DNA from: Tridacna crocea
Taxonomy: Eukaryota; Mollusca; Bivalvia; Cardiida; Cardiidae
Assembly (NCBI GenBank): GCA_943736015.1
Contig: OX031059.1
Coordinates: forward strand, 53,021,159-53,085,158
Reading direction: 5' to 3'
Length of the DNA: 64,000 bases
A program made the position numbers and the translations under genes. Below are positions 1-11,330 of the stretch, piece by piece. The notes beneath the pieces were generated by a model. That model was not told the DNA's origin, did not search any database, and saw only the letters and a program-made list of their open reading frames with translations. Positions within the stretch are counted from its first letter, which is position 1. Every line of letters begins with the position of its first letter.

Positions 1-12
1 CTTTTCTTGCAG

Positions 13-92
13 AGCTGGCACAGAGTAAGGTAGATGGCGGCAAGGGTACAGCTGTATTTGTAAGTGTGGTGCAGTTATTGCCGATCGTCGGG
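13..92 (+). CDS. Gene 1, penultimate exon of a CABIT-SAM (GAREM-like) adaptor, 3' part of the gene only
   Basis: This is an 80-nt internal exon. The acceptor is a pyrimidine run ending in ttgcag (to 12) and the donor is GTAGGC at 93. It opens with the last two bases of a codon and then encodes 26 residues, LAQSKVDGGKGTAVFVSVVQ then LLPIVG, ending in phase 0. Exon 51231-51310 of gene 2 has the same length, phase and nearly the same sequence. The upstream exons, including the CABIT domain, lie before the window. Oddity: an internal GTAAGT at 60-65 is a better donor than the GTAGGC actually needed, and it is also in phase 0. The exon is seen directly and by paralogy; the function is inferred from the whole gene. 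Confidence 0.8.
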
Positions 93-1690
93 GTAGGCAT
101 AATCATTTAATATTCTAGATGATAGTGATGATGTTTACACGAGTCTTTATTAAAATCGTTTACAAAAGCAAACATTCCACGATTTGAGAGAAGCGTGGTG
201 AGCGTCACGCTGTGGTTATAGGATCGAAACGCGTTGATTATAAGGGAACTTGGTGCTATCGAGGTGATAGGACCGTAGTAATATTTGATCGTCAAATTTG
301 CGCCGATTTAATGTTAATCTTTAGATAACGAGAAAGAGAAACCAGGACCGGAGGTTGTGAAAAGTAATGGACCTTCACACAGCTCTTTGACAGTCCTTGA
401 TGGCCCATAGTAGTTGATCTTGGTGAACTTGGAATAACAACTGAGTAATGCTACTGCTACAATATAGGTTTAAACCATATTCCCGACAACCAATGAAGCC
501 TAGTTTCGCACAGCCATGGACGAAACGGAATTGACGTGATATATCGCAGATGACACGGATAAGCAAATTTGTCGGACCGTGAATGCCGTGGTTGCTGTAT
601 CAGAGTATTAAACTGTCAAAACATTTGCCAAAGCAGTCAAGGTGCAGACCAGAAACCGATCAGACCGTAGTACGACGGTTTGGTTGCAACAAAGCTTACC
701 GGCACTTAGTAACCTGTAACAAGACTCGGAGACGATCCGAGTTTGGTCGTGGAAGCACTGCTAGTATCTGCCGGTTTTTGAAGTCTTGTCGCGGAAAGCT
801 CAGCTATGTCCCAGTCGTTTTGTTGCATTTTATCACGGCACGCTCTGTCATGTGCCGGTTTATGGATTCAGGGTGTTATGAGGCGTCCTGCTCAACTACG
901 GCCAGACCGGACGTGCACGGTCTCCGAGCAATAAAACGAAATGCGGTAGGAAAATAACCAAGTTGGCTTAACTTCGCCTCCACCAATGGCACCAAAGGAG
1001 AATGAAGTACCACCTGATGATCCCGCGGGCTTTATGTCATTCAACTCCGGAGCTCGGGCGATACAGGAAACACAAACACTTCATCAGTCAATGGTTCTAC
1101 AGTGCATTTCACGGTTTCTTCGCCCATATGGCAGATCTGGCTGCTTTACTACAGGAAATTGATACGTAATTGTCTAATATGGTCAGATGTCTCAGAGTTA
1201 GAAATAACTTCTGACAACGTTGTAAGTCCATGCTTAGAAATAGGTTTGGTAAGAAGGGGGGTCACGCATTATCAGGCCAAAATCACACATCCTACCCCTA
1301 TCGCAGCCCGTTTTCCGATTTTGTCAGGATGGGTAAGACGTCCTAAGAACTAGTTTGGTGGGACGGGGGCTTTATACCCCTTTCACACCAAACTCGTTTG
1401 TTCTCCATTCCAAATGCTGTAATTTTCTATCTTTCCGAGACAGAAGATTGTATGCACCGAGCAAACATATAAAACTTTCATCATCTTTGCATGTCATGTT
1501 GATAACTGGAAGTCTTAAACTACAATGATAATTACCCCTACGCGGCCATCCTATTGAATCATTGACACTAAACATATCTCAGAAATGCTCGTCCAAACAC
1601 CTTGACAGATTTGGAGAACGTATTAGTCCATGATCGGAAAGTTATGCCACAATTCCACCATGCTTCCGGCGACCACGGTAATCCTGTTTA
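93..1690. other. Gene 1 last intron, 5' part
   Basis: The intron begins at the GTAGGC donor. Positions about 172-330 match the start of the equivalent gene 2 intron in two pieces (52015-52095 and 56396-56470). Positions 690-850 are a diverged relative of the repeat at 3265-3424 (opposite strand). Open frames here are short and show no recognised domain. I see no gene in this stretch. Confidence 0.6.
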
Positions 1691-1698
1691 TCTAATCC

Positions 1699-2330
1699 TG
1701 TGGCCCTGAAGTCGCTCACCATAGCCTTTTGACCAAATATGATCCATCTTAAATCTTTTTCGAAAGCCTACAATTTTTTTTTTTACATTTGACCTAGTGA
1801 CTAAGGTTTTTACCGAACATAACCCATTTTCAAACTTATCAAAGATATCACCAAGACAAACATTCTGACCATTTTTTTCAAGAGTATTGGAGCAAAACTG
1901 AAGCATTTACAGCGTAAACAAGGTTTTTCTAAGATTTGACCAAGTGACCTAGTTTTTGACCTGATATAACCCTTTTTCAAACTCATCCGAGATATCATCA
2001 AGGCAACGATTCTGGTCAATTGTGAAGAGTATTGGACAAAAACTGAGGCTTTTAGCGTGTAAAAAGGTTTTTTTTTTATCTAACTTGACCTACTTATTGA
2101 CTCCACTTGACCCATTTTGAACTCGTCCAAGATATCATCAACACAAACATTCTGACTGAGTTTCTTCAGTATTGGACCAAAATGAGACTTGTAGAGCATA
2201 TACAAGGTAACTTTGAGTTTACGACACGCAACGGACGACGCACGCCAGACACACCACAATCACAAAGTCAAAAACGCTCACAATCACAAAAGCTCACCTT
2301 GAGCACTTTGTGCTCAGGTGAGCTAAACAC
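1699..2330 (+). repeat. Interspersed 'ggccctgaagtcgctcacc ... gctcaggtgagct' element
   Basis: It starts with ggccctgaagtcgctcacc and ends with gagcactttgtgctcaggtgagct. Between these, blocks of the form 'tttgacc..gtgacctagttttgacc...aaacattctgacc' recur about every 150 bp. The same ends and blocks occur at 4060-5090, 61015-61700, 61711-63280 and 63583-64000, and in the other orientation at 5318-7572 and 25020-27222. It has no coding content and the class is unknown to me. Confidence 0.7.
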
Positions 2331-2349
2331 TTTTGTGCTGTGAGATTTT

Positions 2350-3080
2350 TTTTTCTCCATTTACCAAGTTCAGATACGTTTAAGTACGGTACCAAACGGT
2401 ACCAAACGGTATACGTGACATGCCGTGCAGGGAAGGGCTGTTTAGTTCCATACAGTTGAAAGATCTAGGTAACTGCTCGACCTGCGTTCTACAATACCTT
2501 ACTGGCCTGTCAAGTTCTCCACAGCCCTCTTACGTTTCTAAAGTTCCTACCAAAGTCTGAGAGGTTGTTCACGTTCTCTCAAGGTGTTTGAAGGATTGAA
2601 CGTGGTGGACAGGCATTTTTACAACGCAGTTGTGCCTACTGTTCAAAAGCAAGGCCCGAAGCAGTAATGTTCATTGTAGTCTAAGACTACGCCTTGTCAA
2701 CATGACATAGAGGAAACAATCAAGAAGAGTTTGTTTTTGTATATTTGCTTGGTGCATACAATGTTTGTCTGAGAGAGATAAAGAATTACAGCAAGGACGG
2801 AATGCCACATTTTATGAAGAAAGATAGCAGTGAAGAAGGAGGACGAAAAACCAAAGATCCGTGACCTAGGCCACTGCTAAAACAGAGTGTTGCACTGATA
2901 GTGTCAACACATTACAGAACTATCTAAGAATGGCTCCAGACATCTTTGATGAAATCCAGGACAGATTTACACAAGCCATTCAAATACCGGATACGCTTTA
3001 CGTCCTTGCCTTACAATTTTGCTGGAAGTTATTCCTGACTCTGAGGCATCTGACCATTATGGACAACTACACATAACCTA
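2350..3080. other. Gene 1 intron, no recognisable feature
   Basis: Apart from a short direct repeat 'cggtaccaaacggtac' near 2390-2415, I see no gene or repeat that I can name. Confidence 0.4.
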
Positions 3081-3157
3081 GCTCTACCTATGCATTTCGG
3101 TGTAGTAAATCAGCTACATCTGCCATATATTGGGAGAAATTCATTTTAGAAGCATAC

Positions 3158-4018
3158 TCTGTTTTTTGTTTAACTTTTATATGCTCGGAGACTGCATACC
3201 CGGTAAGGCCGTAGTAGCGCAACACATGATAACACGCCGGATTCATACTAGGATGTGCCTTATTTTGAATGCAACAATACGGCTGGGACATAGCTGAACT
3301 TGCTGGGAGAACTATGAAGAAACGCGACAAAACCTGACGAGACTTGATAGAGCCATGAAGTATTGGCAAAATCAGATTGTCTTTGAGTCTTGTTACGTTT
3401 TTTTCCCCCTTGCTGGTAAGTTTTGCTGCCGTCGAACCATTCCATTACGGTCTGTTGGGCATATCCTGGTCACAATCAATTTAGTTTCGAAACAAATCGA
3501 TGAAACTTGAAACAAAACGTACTGAGACCATAAAAATCGTGGAAATCGTAGACACCATGGTTTATGTACATGTATATGCAGCAAAAGTTGAAAAAATGTA
3601 GCGATAACATCTGAAATGTAGTTTGAATGGTGAGATATCTCTTTGATTGGGTAGAAACAATGTTTGATAGGGACAAAATGCTAGAACCAGTAATTTCGAT
3701 GTTTTGCAAATATTTTTTCTTAGGCTTGTCAAAACTCAGGACTCGGTTGTAAACGTTAATTCTTCACCAGATGTGAAATTCAATCCTGGTATATATTGAA
3801 AATATATGCAGACAATAAGCTGAGTTAGCTTCAGTTAGTGAGATGTCTTTGATAGTTAGAACAAAAAGATGGAAAAGACGAAAACCTGTTTTTTGTTTAA
3901 CTTTTATATGCTCGGAGACTTTGCATAAAACTTACCAGCAAGGGGGGAAAAAACGTAACAAGACTCAAAGACAATCTGATTTTGCCAATACTTCATGGCT
4001 CTATCAAGTCTCGTCAGG
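3158..4018. repeat. Mosaic of inverted and direct repeat copies
   Basis: Bases 3333-3424 reappear as their reverse complement at about 3928-4018, nearly identical. Next to them, bases 3158-3193 reappear in direct orientation at 3886-3921. A diverged relative of the same sequence is at 690-850. Joining one direct and one inverted piece is typical of template switching or nested insertion. An open frame on the minus strand (3088-3369, 93 aa) crosses it, but I recognise no domain. Confidence 0.6.
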
Positions 4019-4059
4019 TATTTCCTCAGGGTTTAACCGTCTGAAATCTTAACAAAAGG

Positions 4060-5090
4060 GCTGTGATGGCCCTGAAGTCGCTCACCAGAGTCCTTTAACC
4101 AAACCTGACCCAGTTTCAATCTCTTCTGAGATATTTTGACCAAAAATTCTACCAAGATTTTCATGAGTTTTTGACTGGAAAAGGTTTTTCGAAGATTTGA
4201 CTCAGTGACTTAAATATTGACCCGAAATAAACCACTTGCAAGCTGGTTCAAGAAATCATCAAAATAAACATTCTAAGTTTTATGAGTAATACAGAAAGTT
4301 CTCAAGGTTTTTATAAATTTGGCCTAGTAACCTAGTTTTTGACCTGACATTGTCCATTTTCAAACTCAAATAAAGATATTATCAAGGAAAGTATTCTTAC
4401 AAACTTTCAGGGGTTTTGGACTGAAAATGAGGCCTCTAGAGCGTACATAAGTTTTTTTGCCAAGAAATTACCCAATAACACATTTTGAACTCATCTAAGA
4501 TATCATCAAGACAAAAAATTCTGACTTTCAAGAATTTTGGACAGACAACGTGACTTTTGGAGAAGACACAATATTTTCAAAGCTTTGACCTATTGACCGA
4601 GATATCGACCGGATATTACTGTCTTTCAAAGTCTTGCAAGGCGTCAACAAAAAAGATTCTAACTAATTCTCAATTCTTTTTAACTGAGAAAGCGGCCTCT
4701 AAAGCAAACAAAAGCTTTGTCTAAGATTTGACTTAGTGATCTTGTTTTCAACCCAACAATACCTTTTTTAAACTCTTGCAATGTTTCATAAAGACAAACA
4801 TTCTTAAAAGCTTTCAATAGTATTGGACAGAAAACGTGGCTTTTACAGCATACCCAGGATTTTAATTTGACCCAGTGACCCAGTTATTGACTGGACACAA
4901 CCCACTTTCAATTATCAAGACAAACATTCCGACCAATCTTCAGGAGTTTTGCATTGAAAATGTGGCCTCTACAGCGTACACAAGGTAAAAATCGACGACG
5001 CACATAGCAAAAAGCAAGACGGATGCCGAGCACAGCACAATCACAAAAACCCACCTTTTGCACTTCGTGCTAAGGCGAGCTAAAAACATT
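4060..5090 (+). repeat. Interspersed 'ggccctgaagtcgctcacc' element, second copy
   Basis: It has the same start (ggccctgaagtcgctcacc), internal 'gacctagtttttgacc' blocks and end (cacttcgtgctaaggcgagct) as the element at 1699-2330. It has about seven internal blocks of about 150 bp. Confidence 0.7.
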
Positions 5091-5317
5091 GTCCTTCGTG
5101 TGATTCACAAATCTGCAGCTGGCGAAATTTCAAGTTTACCTTCTCTTTTTTGTGTTGGAAGGCTTTATGCATTAACAAAATTAGTTAAATGAAATTTTAT
5201 CACAACACATCTTACAACAGATTGGCAACAAAATACTATATGTAGTCCACTTGTGTGTAATTGATGAGAGAGGTTCTTTGAAGAAGCCTTAGTCCTGATA
5301 ATGTTTTTTTTTTCAGC

Positions 5318-7572
5318 TCACCTGAGCACGAAGTGCTCAAGGTAATCTTTTGCGATCGCCCAATGTCCGTCGTCCACAATTTCTTTAAACATCTTCTCCT
5401 CCTAAACCACTGAGCCTAACTTGATGAAACTTGGCAGGGATGTTTCTTGGGTGAAGCTCTACCGTAGATGTTCAAGAGATTGCATTCCACCCATAACTCT
5501 GGTTGCCATGGCAACCAAAAAGATAAAATAAGCAAAATTTTTGAAAATCTTCTTCTCTGAAACTGGAAGGAGTAGAGCTTTGATATTTGGTATGTAGCAT
5601 GTCCTAATGGACTTCTACCAAATTTGTTAATATGCTACCCATGTGGTCAAAACTAGCCCTGCCCCGTGGGTCACAAGTTTGAAACATAGGAACAAAGAAG
5701 GGAAACTTTCATATGATGGCCCTTGTGTCAAAACTGGCCCCGCCCCGCGGGTCACAAGTTTGAAACATAGGAACAAAGAAGGGTAACTTTAAAAATCTTC
5801 TTCTCTGAAACTGGAAGGAGTAGAGCTTTGATATTTGGTATGTAGTGGACCTCTGCCAAGTTTGTTTATATGATGCCCCAGGGGTCAAAACTGGCCCTGC
5901 GCCCGGGGGGGTCACAAGTTTGAAAATAGGAATAAAGAATGGAAACTTTATTATTCTTCTCTGAAACTGGAAGGCGTAGAGCTTTGATACATTGTATGTA
6001 GCATTTTCTAGTAGACATCTGCCAAGTTTTTTCATATGATGCCCCTGGGGTCCATACTGGTCCCACCCCCGGGATCACATGTTTGAACATTGGAGCAAAG
6101 AAGGAAAACTTTAGAATTCTTCTTCTCTAAAACTAGAAGGTGTAGAGCTTTGATATTCGGTATGTAGCATTGCGTAGTGGACTGCTACCAAGTTTGTTCA
6201 TATGATGCCGCAGAGGTCAAAACGGGCCCCGCCCCGAGGGTCACAAGCTCGAAACAGAATGAAAAATTAAATCTTTTAAATTCTTCTTCTCTGAAATTAG
6301 AAGGTGTAGAGTTTTGATATTTGGTATGTAGCATCTCTTAGTACACCTCTACCAAGTTTGTTCATATGATACCCAAGGGTCAAAACTGGTCCCGCCCCAG
6401 GGGTCACAAGTTCGAAACGGGAACAAAGAAGGAAAACTCTTCTTCTCTGAAACTGGAAGGCTTGGAGCTTTGATATTTTGTACGAAGCATCTCCTAGTAA
6501 ACTTCTTGCAAGTTTGTTCATATGATGCCCCTGCCCCTCCACAGGGGTCACAAGTTTGAACATTGGGAAAAAAAAAAAGAAAACTTTAAAATTCTTCTTC
6601 TTTGAAACCAGCAGGTGTAGAGCTTTGGTATTTGGTATAAAGCATCTCATAGTGGATCTCTGCCAAGTTTATTTATATGATGCCCCTGGAGTCATAATTT
6701 GCCCAGCCCCGGGGGTCACAAGTTTAAACATGGGAACTAAAAAGAAAAAAAAAATAAAATTCTTCTTCTCTGAAACTAGAAGGTGTAGAGCTTTGATATT
6801 TGGTATGTAACATCTACTAGTGGACCTCTACCATGTTTGTTCATAAGATGCCCCAGGGGTCAAAATTGGCCCTACCCAGGAGGTCACAAGTTCTAAACAT
6901 AGGAACAAAAAAGGAAAACTTTAAAATTCTTCGGAGAGCTTTGATATTTGGTATGTAGTGAACCTGTTCTAAGTTTGTTAGCCCTCCCGAGCACATGTAC
7001 TGTGAGGTTAAAATTGGATCACCTTGGGTCATAAACTTGGTTACTTTGTTAAATTAAAGAAATACCTTGTGGGCACTCTAGAGGCCACATTTTCTAGCTT
7101 AACTGACTTGAAAATTGGGCAGAATGTTTGTCTTGATAAAATCTCACATGAGATTGCATTTTGTACTTGTCTGGATTATAACTTTGTCGTCTCAAGTCAT
7201 AACGACTTAAAACTTGGTATGCATGTTTGTTGCAATATTACTGAGTACTGTGTGCAAGAACAGTAACTCACCTAGCACAGATTTTGAGTAATTCCATATT
7301 GATATTTATTTTTACAGTATTTCTTGCTTGTCCGGAATGGAACTTTGAAGTCTCAAATCAAATTGACTTGAGACTTGTTGAACATGTTTGTTGTATTGCC
7401 TGCCCTTTGCAACTATTATACCTCCTCGACAACTGCCCATAGGATGGGCATATCTTGAGACAATTTGCCACTCTTGTTTCCTTATAATTTGGCCTTGAAC
7501 CTCAATATTTGGTATTTATCTGCTTAGTACTCAGGTGAGCGATATAGGACTATCATGGTCCTCTTGTTTATT
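5318..7572 (-). repeat. Interspersed element with about eight internal monomers of roughly 165 bp
   Basis: It opens with agctcacctgagcacgaagtgctc and closes with gagcgatataggactatcatggtcctcttg, the reverse of the ends at 1699-2330. From about 5550 to 6980 it carries tandem monomers with 'ttcttcttctctgaaactgg', 'gtagagctttgatatttggt' and 'ggggtcacaagtttgaaac'. The monomers are diverged from each other. Frames on the minus strand stay open for up to 117 aa through the repetition, but this is repeat periodicity and not a gene. Confidence 0.75.
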
Positions 7573-7680
7573 ATAGTTAGTCCTGACAATGTTTTTTTTT
7601 TTTCATGATAGAAGAAGCCTTAGTCCTGATAATGGTTCTTAAATGATAGTTAGTCCTGATAATGTTTTTTCTTATGACAG

Positions 7681-8358
7681 ATACAGGATCAAAATGTCCT
7701 CCACAGTGTCATTCAGAAGGCTAAACTTGGATTTGGACTAGTGCACCAGGAGTTAAAATCTCTGTCCATATGGAATGAAAACGGCGAGGAAATTAAGCTG
7801 GCATCTAGACAAGTGAGCATAGGCACCCAAGAGGTGATAGACAATGGACAGGTCACGAAAACCAGTAGAACATGTAAAAGGCCATTACCAGATCCACCGA
7901 TTGATAGAAAGCAACCCATGATAAAGAAAGAGGTAAGGGTCAATGGTCAACAGCCTATTAATCCTGGTCTAGATAATAATGAGTACGTGCAGTTGGAGGA
8001 AGACATATATTCATCGAATGGTGATGATGGAGAGTATGTACCAATGGGAAATGAAATTACATACACTACTAGAGCAGCAGTTATTGATTCAAAACCGACA
8101 CACACTGCGGTTAGCAGAAAAGAAAGAGTGCCCAATGGTGATGGATTTGAGAGTTACAGTGTGGAAGAAACTGTGGAATGTTTCAAGAACTGTAGTCTTG
8201 ATCGACTTGCAGCTCTCTGTAAAGAACACAGCTTAGATGGATGCTACATGACAAATATCAGCCAAGACACGCTCAAATCTACACCGTTCTGTCTGAATCT
8301 AATGGAGATTGATAAACTTCGCATGATTTATAATGGATGGCGACCTAGACATAGTTAG
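7681..8358 (+). CDS. Gene 1, last exon: proline-rich/tyrosine linker and C-terminal SAM domain (GAREM-like)
   Basis: The acceptor is ttatgacag at 7680. The frame is open from the first base (IQDQNVLHSVIQKAKLGFG...) to TAG at 8356-8358, giving 225 residues. Visible motifs by exon residue: a single basic proline motif KRPLPDPP at 66-73 (SH3-ligand type), EYVQL near 101-105, EYVPM at 118-122 (YxxM, the PI3K p85 SH2 consensus), and a SAM-like domain from about 155 (GFESYSVEETVECF) to about 222. GAREM-family adaptors have CABIT, a proline/tyrosine linker and a SAM domain, and link receptor tyrosine kinases to GRB2 and ERK. Compared with gene 2 this exon is 72 residues shorter and lacks the second PLPALP motif. 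The family is confident from architecture; a role in ERK signalling is inference. Confidence 0.85.
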   Translation: MQDQNVLHSVIQKAKLGFGLVHQELKSLSIWNENGEEIKLASRQVSIGTQEVIDNGQVTKTSRTCKRPLPDPPIDRKQPMIKKEVRVNGQQPINPGLDNNEYVQLEEDIYSSNGDDGEYVPMGNEITYTTRAAVIDSKPTHTAVSRKERVPNGDGFESYSVEETVECFKNCSLDRLAALCKEHSLDGCYMTNISQDTLKSTPFCLNLMEIDKLRMIYNGWRPRHS

Positions 8359-8556
8359 GCATAGAGTCTGCAAATTTGATAATCTACTTTCACCAGTAAC
8401 TACACAAATACGGATTTTCATCTCCATGCAGAGGGAAACTGGGGGAAGAAAGCACATGTCGCATATACTATTTGAAAATTGACCGAGCTTTGAAAATTTT
8501 GATTCACCCTTAGTTTGCCCTTTACTAGTATAGTTGCCCTAGCGGAGTTAAATATA

Positions 8557-8562
8557 AATAAA
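8557..8562 (+). promoter_or_regulatory. Likely polyadenylation signal of gene 1
   Basis: AATAAA lies about 200 nt after the gene 1 stop, in an A/T-rich stretch. The 3' flank up to about here aligns with the flank after the gene 2 stop. Confidence 0.5.
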
Positions 8563-8771
8563 GGAATAAGTAAGCAGTTGAGGCGATCAGAAAAAAAAAA
8601 TCATCACAGTTTCATTTTTGTATTAACAAAGAGAAGTTTTTGTAAATAAAAGAAACAAAACTGATATGAAGTGTAGAACAATAGATGCAACAAGACCACG
8701 CCATGAAGGTGCCAATGCTTGGCTTTCTTCGGTTGAAATCCACTGTAAAAAAAAAAAACGGCATAGCTGTG

Positions 8772-8965
8772 TTAACTCTTTACCAAACAACAAAATTGAC
8801 TTTTCCAAATTGAAAGCATTTGCAGACAACAAAATAAATGTGGCTCAAAAATTAAAATTTGTTTTGGGAAGGACAGAAAACATTCTGGGAAAGGGAGAAA
8901 ATGCTGGATACCAGCATTTTCTCTTTTTCCCACAATGTTTTCATTTTTTTTCTCAGGGTCGTTAA
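8772..8965. mobile_element. piggyBac-like MITE, family A (partial 3' end)
   Basis: It starts at TTAA followed by CTCTTTACCAAAC and carries the family-A central hairpin, in which GAGAAAATGCTGG is followed by its reverse complement. The right end stops at TTAA but is shorter than in full copies such as 12826-13052. Confidence 0.6.
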
Positions 8966-9205
8966 ATGTTGGAATAATAAGGTGATGAATTAAATGGTAT
9001 CTTGAGGAATATTATGCCCTTTTGGTATTGGCTCTCTTATTGTTAGCTGTAAAAGATCAACAACAGAGATAAGAATAAATGTTGAAGTTTTGGCACGAAT
9101 GTGCAGACACTGACAGAGCTATGATAACACATGGATGTTTTCTTAAAGAGCAGCCAAGCTAAACACATGGAAATGATGATTTCAAAGACAAATAGCTACA
9201 AAACT

Positions 9206-10845
9206 AGAAGGCCCTGAAAGGCCTGAATATGCTTTACTGGCAGAGGATTAAATTTTGCTTTTATGCTAGAACACATTATGAATTCATGATGCAAAAAGAC
9301 AAAAAACACACAAATGTGTTTTTGCAACTGGGCTTGAGCCCATTAAGACAGCATATGTAGGCATGCTGAATTGAACAAACTGAAACAGTGAACAGAATTG
9401 AAGTGAAATTTCTTAAATATAAATGTTTGGAATCCAGGCAAATTTGATAGTGTTTCGAACTTTCATTATGCCTAGTAAACAAGCATTTGTCATTTTGAAC
9501 TTTAATTGGCTTTTCCCCCCATATTATTCATTGGATTTTTTTTCAAAATCAATAGGGTTGAAGCTACTGATAAGATAAACAGACTGTGTGATTTTTTTTA
9601 TAAAAATCTGACGAGAAATGCAGACTTTATCGCGTAAACAAGAATTGGTAATTTTCAACTTAAAGTGGTTTCTTTTCCCATACTGTTGGTTGGATTTATT
9701 TCAAAATCAATAGGATTGCAGCTATTGGTAAGATAAACAAACTGTGCAAGTTTCACAAAAATCTAATTACAAATGCACATTTCATCCCGTAAACAAGAAT
9801 TTGAAATTTTCAATTTGAAATGGCTACTTTTCCCATACTGTGTGTTGGATTTTTCTCAAAATCAATAGGGTTGAAGCTGCTGATAATGTTACGAGCCAGG
9901 CGTAACTAGAAAGTAGAAGCCAGCAACAAACGATAACAATTAACAGAATTTATGAACAATAAATTAAATAATCAGTGACAATATTACAATAGTACAAAAC
10001 AATACCTTAGACGTTAAATACAAAAGACAAATTATTCCAGTTTTAATTCAAGTCTGATCCTTATCCTAACTGAATGTAATCCAAGCACTAATTATATGAC
10101 ACAAACACAAAATAATCCCCACTTTAGTCTGGCAATCATGTATTAACTAGTGAACGCCAAGATGTAAAGAGCTTTTCCTTTTATAATAGCAGAGAAACTT
10201 CCAGAAAATTAATGTTAAAATTAGTTGCATAATTTCTAGTAAACAGATTGTAAAAAGGCCCGAAAACTTCCAGAACAATATTCCACAAAAGAGAATCCAG
10301 TTCTAAAAATAGCCACAGGGGAAAACCATTCAAAATAAATACACACATGTACAAAGCTAGGAATAACTGGGTATGTACATAACAATAAGATAAACAAACT
10401 GTGTGATTTTCATGAAATCTGACAAGAAAGACAGAGTTTATCGCATAAACATGAATTAGAAATTTTCAACTTGAAATGGCTACTTTTCCCATACTGTTTG
10501 TTGGATTTATTTTAAAAATCGATAGGGTTGAAGCTATTGATGAGATAAACAAACTGTGCAACTTTCATGAAAATGGGGCAACAAATGCAGACTTTATCGC
10601 GTAAACAAGAATTTGAATTTTTCAACTTGAAATGGCTACTTTCCCATACTGTTTGTTGGATTTTTCTCAAAATCTACAGGGTTGAAGCTATTGATGAGAT
10701 AAACAAACTGTGCAAGTTTCATGAAAATCTGGCCACAAATGCAGACTTATGGCGTGAACAAGAAAAAGACTAATGGACGGACAGACGGACGGACGACGGA
10801 ATTCGAGCCTTGACATAAGCTCTGCAGGCTGAAAGCCAGTAGATC
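9206..10845 (+). repeat. Interspersed 'ggccctgaaaggcc' element with about 155-bp monomers, split by a solo LTR
   Basis: It begins aaggccctgaaaggcctgaa and ends near the gacggacgg run and 'cataagctctgcaggctgaaagcc'. Monomers containing 'ttttcaacttgaaatggcta', 'caatagggttgaagct' and 'gataaacaaactgtgcaa' repeat from 9490 to 10750. Positions 9887-10384 are a later insertion. A related copy (60178-60640) sits at the matching place after gene 2, so it predates the gene duplication or was copied with it. Confidence 0.65.
9887..10384. mobile_element. Solo LTR, 498 bp, with 4-bp target duplication
   Basis: The insert begins TGTTACGAGCC and ends GTACATAACA (TG...CA ends, TGTTA/TAACA short inverted repeat). 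It is flanked by ATAA at 9883-9886 and ATAA at 10385-10388. Removing the insert and one ATAA restores the monomer text gctgctgataagataaac, which matches neighbouring monomers. No internal retrotransposon region or second LTR is present. Confidence 0.8.
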
Positions 10846-10849
10846 TAAA

Positions 10850-11330
10850 AATCTAAACCTTTCCTTTGCATAAAAAAAAACTACAAAATTACAGTTTGAA
10901 GACCTATAACTCATTGTCAACAAAACTATTTCAGACAAGTTCAAATTCAACTCTTCCAAACGATCACTGGTTTTAATTAACTACCTTGAGGAATCAAAGG
11001 ACTGAAAGTCCTGAAAACCGAATTTGTTGAACTGTTTCAAGCTATGATTTGATGTAAGAAAATTAAAATCTTTTATTACATGTAAATTCAATATTTTTGA
11101 GTTTTGGTGCCATGGCAACCAGAGTTTTGAAGGAATGAAATTCTTTCAAGGAATTCTAAAGAGGACCATGGCAGGATCATTTCTGTCAAAAATGGATCGG
11201 TAGTTTCAGCAAAGAAGATTTTTGAAATAAAAGTTAAGGCACAGACGGGCTCACGGACAGATGCACAGACGGACGCACGACCTCGAGCCATGACATAAGC
11301 TCCCTGGCCTTCGGCCAGTGGAGCTTAATA
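10850..11330 (+). repeat. Second repeat with gacggacgcacg / 'ccatgacataagctcc' end
   Basis: It ends with a palindromic tail (agctccctggccttcggccagtggagctt) like the element before it. There is no coding content. Confidence 0.45.

Noticed and set aside
583-957. 124-aa plus-strand ORF in gene 1 intron
   Set aside because: Part matches the repeat at 3260-3424 on the other strand; no known domain.
3088-3369. 93-aa minus-strand ORF that looks protein-like near its C terminus
   Set aside because: It crosses a repeat mosaic, has no domain I recognise, and no splice-site support. Kept as repeat only.
5709-6650. Minus-strand ORFs of 74-117 aa with repeating SKLYSFQFQRR-like text
   Set aside because: The repetition follows the 165-bp DNA monomer; frames shift between monomers, so this is a repeat shadow.
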